Shown in pieces: positions 33,236-38,498 of a stretch of DNA of 38,498 bases. Each line of letters opens with the position of its first letter. Positions within the stretch are counted from its first letter, which is position 1. This DNA comes from Caulobacteraceae bacterium. GTDB lineage: Bacteria; Pseudomonadota; Alphaproteobacteria; Caulobacterales; Aquidulcibacteraceae. A program made the translations under genes and the position numbers. Under the pieces are notes generated by a model that did no database searches, was not told the origin of the DNA, and saw only the letters and a list, made by a program, of their open reading frames with translations. Location: positions 1 to 38,498 of the forward strand of contig WRPF01000025.1 in NCBI GenBank assembly GCA_009773335.1, read 5' to 3'.

Positions 33236-33973
33236 CTACATGGCGCGCTTGATGGTGAAGACAGCACGGTCGTCGGCGGCGTCGACATTGTCGATGTCGG
33301 TGCTCATGTAGCGGGCGTCGAAAGAGAAGCCGGCGAGCACGTCGCCTTGCGGGCTCCAGGTCACGCCAGCGTTCCAGGTATTGTAGTTGTCGTCGATGCC
33401 CGCGCCGACGTCGAAATCGGCGTCGTCGGCCTGTTGCATGCCGAATGCGCCGGAAGCGGCGAAGGCGTCGTTGAACTTGTAGCCGGCGCTGGCTTCGGCA
33501 TAGAGGCCGTTGCCGGTTTCGCCGGTGAACTCGGGCGAGAGGTAGATGGCGCCGCCGACAGCGAACTGGGGCGTCACGTCGATGCCCACCTTGGCGTAGG
33601 CTTCGATGTAATCGAGTTCCGCGCCGTCGTCGGACGCGCTCGGATAAAGGTAGCCGATGACGCCCAGGTCGAAGCCGACCTGATCGTTGAGGCGCGGCTT
33701 GAGGCCGGCATAGACGTCGAGTTCGAGTTCAGCGCTCTGCGCGGCGAAATCGATGCTGGAGCCCCAGACGCCGGCATAGATCGGGATGCCGCTCGTTTCG
33801 TTCGTGTAATCAAAGCCGCCCTGGAGGGCCGGATCGCCATCGGTCTGCGAAATGCCGCGGAACGCGTAGTCGCTCGTCAGCGCCACATTGCCGGTGATGG
33901 ACGGACCGTCGGCGTAAGCAGCGCCCGCGAGGAGAGCGGTCGCCGCAGCGGTGGCTCCGATAAACGTCTTCAT
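33236..33973 (-). CDS. TorF-family putative porin, copy 1
   Basis: This 245-residue protein has a signal peptide (cleavage expected after AYA at about 21) and the TIGR02001/TorF-like pattern: SITGNVALTSDYAFRGISQTD at the mature N-terminus, ALQGGFDY, GSSIDFAAQSAELELDVYAG, and a terminal FTIKRAM strand, with alternating residues typical of outer-membrane beta barrels. The family is annotated as putative porins; substrate is unknown. A paralogue lies directly upstream (34151-34873). Confidence 0.9.
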   Translation of the reverse strand: MKTFIGATAAATALLAGAAYADGPSITGNVALTSDYAFRGISQTDGDPALQGGFDYTNETSGIPIYAGVWGSSIDFAAQSAELELDVYAGLKPRLNDQVGFDLGVIGYLYPSASDDGAELDYIEAYAKVGIDVTPQFAVGGAIYLSPEFTGETGNGLYAEASAGYKFNDAFAASGAFGMQQADDADFDVGAGIDDNYNTWNAGVTWSPQGDVLAGFSFDARYMSTDIDNVDAADDRAVFTIKRAM

Positions 33974-34087
33974 GAACTACTGATCCCTTAGTTACCCGCA
34001 CCGACCGATCAGTGCGTCATTCCGGGACAAAATGGGTCAAGAGGGTGAAAGAGCGGTAAATGACAGTTCGCTCATGCACAAACGGAT

Positions 34088-34118
34088 CGCCGCCCGACCG
34101 GTTTCCCGGCGGGCGGCG
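34088..34118 (-). terminator. hairpin after the second porin gene
   Basis: CGCCGCCCG (34088-34096) pairs with CGGGCGGCG (34110-34118) around a 13-base loop that itself contains CCGG on both sides. It lies about 30 bases past the stop of the upstream porin gene. Confidence 0.7.
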
Positions 34119-34150
34119 GCCTGTGCGCTCGCTGTATGAGGGAGGAGGAC

Positions 34151-34873
34151 CTACAGCGCGCGCTTGATCGAGAGGATGACCCGTTCCTCGGTGATCGTGG
34201 TGTCGAGGTCGGTGTCCACGTAACGCAGGTCGAGACCGAAGCCCGCGATCGCGTAGGTCGCGCCGAGATTCCACGTCGTGTAGCTGTCGGTGAACGTCGC
34301 GCCGTCGGCGAAGTAGGCGGCCGCATCAACGCTCTGGTGACCGACCGCGCCAGACAGGGAGAACTTGTCGGTGAGGGCATAGGATGCCGCGCCTTCGGCA
34401 TAGAGACTGTCGCCGCCGTCGAGCGTGAATTCGGGCGAATAGAACAGCGTGCCGCCGATGGTGAAGCCCTCGGCCGGCGAGATCTTCGCGCCGCCCTTCA
34501 GTTCCCAGAAGTCTAGTTCGCTCGCGTCGTCAGATGCGCTCGGATAAAGATATCCGACTACGCCGAGGTCGAACGTGACGGGCCCGACGGTAGGCGTGAC
34601 GCCGGCATACACATCCAGTTCGAGTTCAGCGCTCTGCGCGGCGAAATCGATCGAGGACGCCCAGGTGCCCGCGTAGAAGATGCCGCTGGCCATGTCGAAG
34701 CCGCCCTGCAGGGCCGGATCCTGATCCGTCTGCGAAATGCCGCGGAACGCATAGTCCGATGTCAGCGCGACGTTGCCGGAGACGGTGGTCTCCGCGTTCG
34801 CTGCGCCTGTGGCGCCGGTCAGGGCGGACCCCGCCATAAGCGCCGCCCAGAATGCCTTCTTGAAAATCTTCAT
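34151..34873 (-). CDS. TorF-family putative porin, copy 2
   Basis: This 240-residue protein is a paralogue of the next gene downstream. A signal peptide (cleavage expected after ANA, about 27) is followed by VSGNVALTSDYAFRGISQTD, ALQGGFDMASG, SSIDFAAQSAELELDVYAG, LGVVGYLYPSASDD and a terminal ILSIKRAL, all shared with copy 1. The ATG at 34873 follows GGGAGATATCC. The two copies differ mostly in loop-like segments, as expected after duplication. Its own terminator suggests that the copies can be expressed separately. Confidence 0.9.
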   Translation of the reverse strand: MKIFKKAFWAALMAGSALTGATGAANAETTVSGNVALTSDYAFRGISQTDQDPALQGGFDMASGIFYAGTWASSIDFAAQSAELELDVYAGVTPTVGPVTFDLGVVGYLYPSASDDASELDFWELKGGAKISPAEGFTIGGTLFYSPEFTLDGGDSLYAEGAASYALTDKFSLSGAVGHQSVDAAAYFADGATFTDSYTTWNLGATYAIAGFGLDLRYVDTDLDTTITEERVILSIKRAL

Positions 34874-35073
34874 GGATATCTCCCGCGATCCCTGTTCCCG
34901 GCTCTCGCCGCGACTTCGCCTCCGTTCGGAGGCAGTAACGAAGGACATCAGAAACGCGGCCCGGCGGCGCCGTCACCGGACGGTCATGAAAACCGGCGCC
35001 ATCGGGCCGGGTTGGGCGCATGTTGCACTGCAATAAGGCGCGCTCGCCCCAAAAATGGGCGCCTGACCGAGGG

Positions 35074-35868
35074 TCAGCGGGCGGCGAGGGGCGCAAATCC
35101 CAGGTGCATGCCCGCATCCACCATCAGGGTTTCGCCCGTAACGTGCCGTGCAGCGTCGGAGATCAGGAAAAGGCCCGCGTCGGCGATGTCGTCGGGCGTG
35201 GACGCGGCCTTGAGGGGCGTGGTCGCGATGACGTTCTGGCGGATGCGGTCGGTGGTCTCGTCGCCGAAGGCGTCGGTGAACCATCGAGTGTCGATGAAGC
35301 CGGGACAGAGCGCGTTCACACGGATCTTCGGCGCCAGCGCCCGTGCGAGCGAGAGCGTCATCGTGTTCAGCGCGCCCTTCGTCGCCGCATAGGCCACTGA
35401 CGAGCCGATGCCCGTGACCCCGGCGATCGAGGAGACCATCAGCACGGACGGGCGCTCGGCAGCTTCGAGCAACGTCCGGCACGCGCGTACCATCTGGAAG
35501 GGGCCGACCACGTTGACGCTGTAGAGCCAGAGGAAGTCCTCGCTCTTCAGGCCCGCAAGATCGGCATGGTTCGGCACGTGCTTGGTTGTGCCGGCGTTGT
35601 TGGCGAGCACGTCGAGCTTGCCCCACTTCTTCGCCGCGTCGGCGATCTGGATGCAGGCTGCGTCATCGGACACGTCGCCTTGGGCGATGGTTACGTCGGC
35701 GCCGGCGGAGCGAACGAGATCGGCGGTGGCTTCGGCCTCCTTGATGCTCTTGGTGCAGTTGAGCACCACGGCCTTGGCCCCGCGTTTCGCCGCGCCGATG
35801 GCGATCGACGCGCCGAGGCCCGTGGCCGACCCCGTCACCAGCAGCACCTTGCCTTCAAAGTCGCGCAT
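35074..35868 (-). CDS. SDR-family oxidoreductase
   Basis: This 264-residue protein is a classical short-chain dehydrogenase/reductase. The Rossmann motif TGSATGLG is at 12-19, NNAG at 90-93, the active-site Ser at 146-147 and Tyr 160-x3-Lys 164 (YAATK). The late PGFIDTRWF segment is typical for SDR enzymes that bind NAD(P). The substrate cannot be told from sequence; fatty-acid or polyol/steroid-like ketone reduction are usual for such enzymes. Confidence 0.93.
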   Translation of the reverse strand: MRDFEGKVLLVTGSATGLGASIAIGAAKRGAKAVVLNCTKSIKEAEATADLVRSAGADVTIAQGDVSDDAACIQIADAAKKWGKLDVLANNAGTTKHVPNHADLAGLKSEDFLWLYSVNVVGPFQMVRACRTLLEAAERPSVLMVSSIAGVTGIGSSVAYAATKGALNTMTLSLARALAPKIRVNALCPGFIDTRWFTDAFGDETTDRIRQNVIATTPLKAASTPDDIADAGLFLISDAARHVTGETLMVDAGMHLGFAPLAAR

Positions 35869-35894
35869 GGTCGGTCTCCTGTTCGCCGCCGTCT

Positions 35895-36293
35895 TTAAGC
35901 TCTCATGATGTCCGTTAGCGCGAAATCGTCACCCTTGAACAGGAGCGGGGCGTCGAGGGCCTTCGCTGTCGCGTAGACGAGACAGTCGCCGAAGTTCAGT
36001 CCAGCGGGATGGCGCCCCCTGCCAAAGGTACGAAAGGCTTCTCGGGCAATCCTGGCGTGCGCAGCGTCGAAATCGACAATGATCATGTGCGCTTCTGTCA
36101 GCCTTTGAAGTACAGCCCCGAAGAACGCGTGCCCAGCAGCGCCATACCGTCCCTCAAGCACAAGGGCGCATTCGACGTAACTCGGCGCGGCGAGCACAGA
36201 CTGTCCAGCGTCTGTGATGGTTGCTGCAAAACGGGGCGCTTCCGGCTCTCCCTGCGCGATCGCCACGATTACCGATGTGTCGAGAACGATCAT
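35895..36293 (-). CDS. PIN-domain ribonuclease toxin (VapC-like)
   Basis: This 132-residue protein shows the PIN domain acid residues: Asp 5 (MIVLDTSV), Glu 41 (SYVECALVL), Asp 103 (LNFGDCLVYATA) and Asp 122 (LLFKGDDF). VapC proteins cleave RNA and are neutralised by a partner encoded just upstream. Here the gene starts three bases after the XRE-type gene stop, so the two form an operon. The partner is not one of the usual VapB folds (AbrB, RHH, Phd), which is worth noting. Confidence 0.88.
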   Translation of the reverse strand: MIVLDTSVIVAIAQGEPEAPRFAATITDAGQSVLAAPSYVECALVLEGRYGAAGHAFFGAVLQRLTEAHMIIVDFDAAHARIAREAFRTFGRGRHPAGLNFGDCLVYATAKALDAPLLFKGDDFALTDIMRA

Positions 36294-36296
36294 GAA

Positions 36297-36647
36297 TCAG
36301 GGCTCATACCCGAGCAATTCTTCGTCACTGAGATCGGATAGTCTTGGCGCGGAACGCAAAGCAGCGCCAAGTTCTGCCAGTTCCCGCAGGATGCGTTCCC
36401 TGTCGGCAAGGGAAAGTGTCGGCGCCGGCGCATAGGGAGAAGATCGCTCAGCGACCCCTGACGGTCCGGCTGCTGTCTCGTGTTTCCTCAGGAATGCTTC
36501 GATTTCGCGGGAAACCTCAAGGAGCATCCCGGTTTCGCCGCTGAGAATGCGCGACACCGTGGTTCGGTCCTTGCCGAGGTATCGCGCCAGGTCGTCCTGC
36601 GTCTTCCTGACGGCTTTGAGGCGCGTCTTGAAATCGACGCCGTTCAT
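36297..36647 (-). CDS. XRE-type HTH protein, likely antitoxin partner of the PIN protein
   Basis: This 116-residue protein has an XRE HTH (LKAVRKTQDDLARYLGKDRTTVSRILSGE, with the recognition helix RTTVSRI) followed by a linker and a C-terminal acidic tail (LSDLSDEELLGYEP) that could cover the toxin. The ATG at 36647 gives the natural N-terminus; upstream residues look untranslated. Just before it lie TGTGC-rich dyads (GTGCgaaatatGCAC, 36663-36677), a possible autoregulatory operator. Antitoxin function is inferred from position. Confidence 0.75.
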   Translation of the reverse strand: MNGVDFKTRLKAVRKTQDDLARYLGKDRTTVSRILSGETGMLLEVSREIEAFLRKHETAAGPSGVAERSSPYAPAPTLSLADRERILRELAELGAALRSAPRLSDLSDEELLGYEP

Positions 36648-36739
36648 CTGAGCACCCAATATGTGCGAAATATGCACGAAAATGGTGCCACACTGTGCGA
36701 TTGCGGTCAAGCACGGTTGTGTGGCATCCCGCGCGGCCC

Positions 36740-37642
36740 ATGACCCAGTCCAAGTCCACCGCCGCCGACCTCGGCGCGATCGTCGTCTGCACGCTTGCGT
36801 GGGGCACGACGTGGTTCGCGATCACGCGTCAGCTCGGCGTCGTCGATCCGGTGGTCTCGATCGTCTACCGCTTCGCGCTTGCGGCGGGGCTTTTGTTCCT
36901 GTGGTGCTTCGTGCGGCGCGAGCCACTATCGCTCAACCGCGCGCAGCACGTGGAGGCGTTCGGGCTGGGCTTCTTCACCTTCACGCTCAACTACGTGTTC
37001 GTCTACTGGGCGGAGGCGAGCGTGTCTTCGGCGGTGGTGGCGGTGATCTTCGCGTCGCTCGCCTTTGTGAACCTTGTCCTCTTCCGCGTCGTCTTCGGCC
37101 AGCGCGCAAGCGCGGGGGCGTGGATCGCGGCGCTTCTGGGGATCGCCGGCATTGCGATCCTGTCGTGGGGCGAGGTCACGCAGTCCCGGTACGATGCAGG
37201 AACGTGGACCGGCATCATGCTGGTCTTTGCGGGTGTTGCGGGCTCCGCCGTTGGCAACGTGTTCGCACGGCGCGGCGAGGCGGTCGGCGCGCCGGTGGCG
37301 GCGTCGACGGCATGGGCGATGCTCTATGGCGTAGCGATACTGGTGGCGTTCGGCCTCGCGCGCGGCGTGGAGTGGCGCTTCGACATGCGCGCGCCCTATA
37401 TGCTCTCGCTGCTCTATCTTTCCGTGATCGGATCGGTCGTCGCCTTCTTGCTTTACTACGGCCTTGCGCGCAGGCGGGGCTACGCGATGGCATCCTACAT
37501 TTCCGCGCTGACGCCGCCGCTGGCGATGCTCATCTCGACGCTGCTCGAGGGCAAACACTGGAGCGCGTACGCCTATGGCGGCGTCGCCTTCGTGCTTGCG
37601 GGGCAGTGGCTCTTGCTGCGGTCCAGAAAAGAGCACAATTGA
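36740..37642 (+). CDS. EamA-family (DMT) transporter
   Basis: This 300-residue protein has about ten membrane segments in two repeats of five, the EamA/DMT layout: DLGAIVVCTLAWGTTWFAITRQLG and VVSIVYRFALAAGLLFLW in the first half, GIMLVFAGVAGSAVGNVFARR and VAFLLYYGLARRRGYAMASYI in the second. Such carriers export amino acids, sugars or metabolites; substrate is unknown. The ATG at 36740 fits the family N-terminus. It is divergent from the XRE/PIN pair, with a 92-base promoter space between them. Confidence 0.9.
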   Translation: MTQSKSTAADLGAIVVCTLAWGTTWFAITRQLGVVDPVVSIVYRFALAAGLLFLWCFVRREPLSLNRAQHVEAFGLGFFTFTLNYVFVYWAEASVSSAVVAVIFASLAFVNLVLFRVVFGQRASAGAWIAALLGIAGIAILSWGEVTQSRYDAGTWTGIMLVFAGVAGSAVGNVFARRGEAVGAPVAASTAWAMLYGVAILVAFGLARGVEWRFDMRAPYMLSLLYLSVIGSVVAFLLYYGLARRRGYAMASYISALTPPLAMLISTLLEGKHWSAYAYGGVAFVLAGQWLLLRSRKEHN

Positions 37643-37900
37643 AAACGCCCGTGGTTATTGATTTTTCGCTTCGGTTCACGTATCCCCACGGCCTCGTTCC
37701 GTAGAAAGACAAGGCCCCAATGCAAGCACACGCATCCAAGCTATCGCCAGCGCCCAACAGGCGCCTCGGCTGGATGCGTGCGGGCCAATGTCCGGAGCGC
37801 ACTTCCTTCAGCTGAGACGTCGACGGCGCATCGTTTTCGCCGTGCGGTGACGTGCGCCCAGTCGCGGGCGCGCGCACGCCATGACTGACAGGAGGTCGCC

Positions 37901-38498
37901 ATGAGGCTCATGGCGCGGCTGGCGCACGAAGTGCGTCCGGCCCAACCGACGCCGACCCTGCGCTATCTCGCCGGCGAACACGCCGAGCGCGTCGCGCATG
38001 TGTGGGCCGCCCCGCACGGGGCCTATCTGGAGATGCCGGCGCAACGGCGTCACCTCGCACACGTCGTGCTCGCCCTCGGCGCGCGCGAAGATGCGCGCAA
38101 GCTCGCGACGGCGCTCACCGGCGAACGCGCGGACGTGGTGGCGCGCCGCTATCTCGGGGATCCGCCCGTCGGCTTCGTGAAGGCGCTGGGTCGTATTGGC
38201 GAAGCCGCATGGGACGGCGTGGACTATCTGCGCCTCTACGAACTGTTCGCCGACGAAGGCGCGGCGTCCGTGCTGATGCAGACGCCGGCGATCACGGTCG
38301 CTGTGGTGAAGGCGCTCGACGATGTGCCGGCCGCCCTGCGTGTGCACGCCATAGCGCGTCACGTCGCGGGGACCGAGGCGGCGCGCGCGCTTGGCGATGC
38401 GTGGACGGCGATCCACACCGTGCGGGGTCCTGGGGTGGCGGACGCGGCGGTGGCGCGCTGGGTCCGGGCGACCGGGCCGGAGCGTCTCTTCGCCATGG
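37901..38498 (+). CDS. unrecognised protein, partial at right edge
   Basis: The ATG at 37901 has a perfect GGAGG seven bases upstream, and the frame stays open to the window edge (199 codons). The visible part is Ala/Arg/Leu-rich and helical (ERVAHVWAAPHGAYLEMP; EDARKLATALTGERADVV; VGFVKALGRIGEAAWDGVDYL). I do not recognise a family. It is seen only because the frame is read through the edge of the window. Confidence 0.65.
   Translation, partial: MRLMARLAHEVRPAQPTPTLRYLAGEHAERVAHVWAAPHGAYLEMPAQRRHLAHVVLALGAREDARKLATALTGERADVVARRYLGDPPVGFVKALGRIGEAAWDGVDYLRLYELFADEGAASVLMQTPAITVAVVKALDDVPAALRVHAIARHVAGTEAARALGDAWTAIHTVRGPGVADAAVARWVRATGPERLFAM

Noticed and set aside
1-38498. CRISPR array
   Set aside because: No series of evenly spaced direct repeats was seen on reading through the window, and no cas-like genes are present.

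Overview
The window is GC-rich alphaproteobacterial DNA. The chromosomal genes at the right (map-radC, sfsA, a CinA-like protein, a thiolase, TerC, two TorF-type porins) suggest a Caulobacterales/Hyphomonadaceae-like or related lineage; this is an inference from gene content and no alignment was run. Two worlds meet near position 26,300: an accessory region on the left, which looks like an integrative and conjugative element (ICE), and ordinary core chromosome on the right.

Left, 1-1,090: the tail of an RHS/YD-repeat protein that loses its family pattern near 466, next to a pRiA4b ORF-3-type gene. 1,243-13,809: a TrbB-TrbI mating-pair-formation cluster in one direction (traG/virD4, a CopG-like gene, trbB, C, D, E, J, L, F, G, I, and a small HTH gene), with stop/start overlaps at many junctions. 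It is preceded by a divergent LuxR-type regulator, and a perfect 18-bp dyad (2115-2132) lies between the two. No relaxase is seen in the window.

13,810-23,460: a cargo region with the look of a defence island. It holds a 769-residue protein with a PD-(D/E)XK-like nuclease core, a TIR-domain protein with its predicted catalytic Glu, translationally coupled to a 72-residue unknown, a divergent HTH-type protein, an IS110 remnant, a tightly packed three-gene unit (GHKL ATPase, STAS-like DUF4325 protein, membrane-anchored protein), and a DUF433/DUF5615 toxin-antitoxin pair. An IS630-family insertion with recognisable ends (23,478-24,530) follows, then a P4-type tyrosine integrase (24,915-26,156).

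Junction: radC is cut right after its JAMM His-x-His-Pro-Ser motif. The integrase gene begins about 120 bp away, and a 41-bp stretch with a 9-bp inverted repeat and an inner palindrome lies at the break. The simplest reading is that the element entered radC; the missing 3' part of radC would then lie left of the window.

Right, 26,300-38,498: map, a PaaI-type thioesterase, a membrane protein, sfsA, a CinA-like MoCF protein, a thiolase, tRNA-Leu(UAA), a TerC-family membrane protein, two tandem TorF-like porins, an SDR oxidoreductase, an XRE/PIN toxin-antitoxin-like pair, an EamA transporter, and the start of an unrecognised gene that runs off the right edge. Hairpin terminators are seen at 30,367, 33,152 and 34,088.

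The strongest candidates for an undescribed system are the GHKL-STAS-membrane trio (19,648-21,650) and the 72-residue/TIR pair (16,771-17,623).
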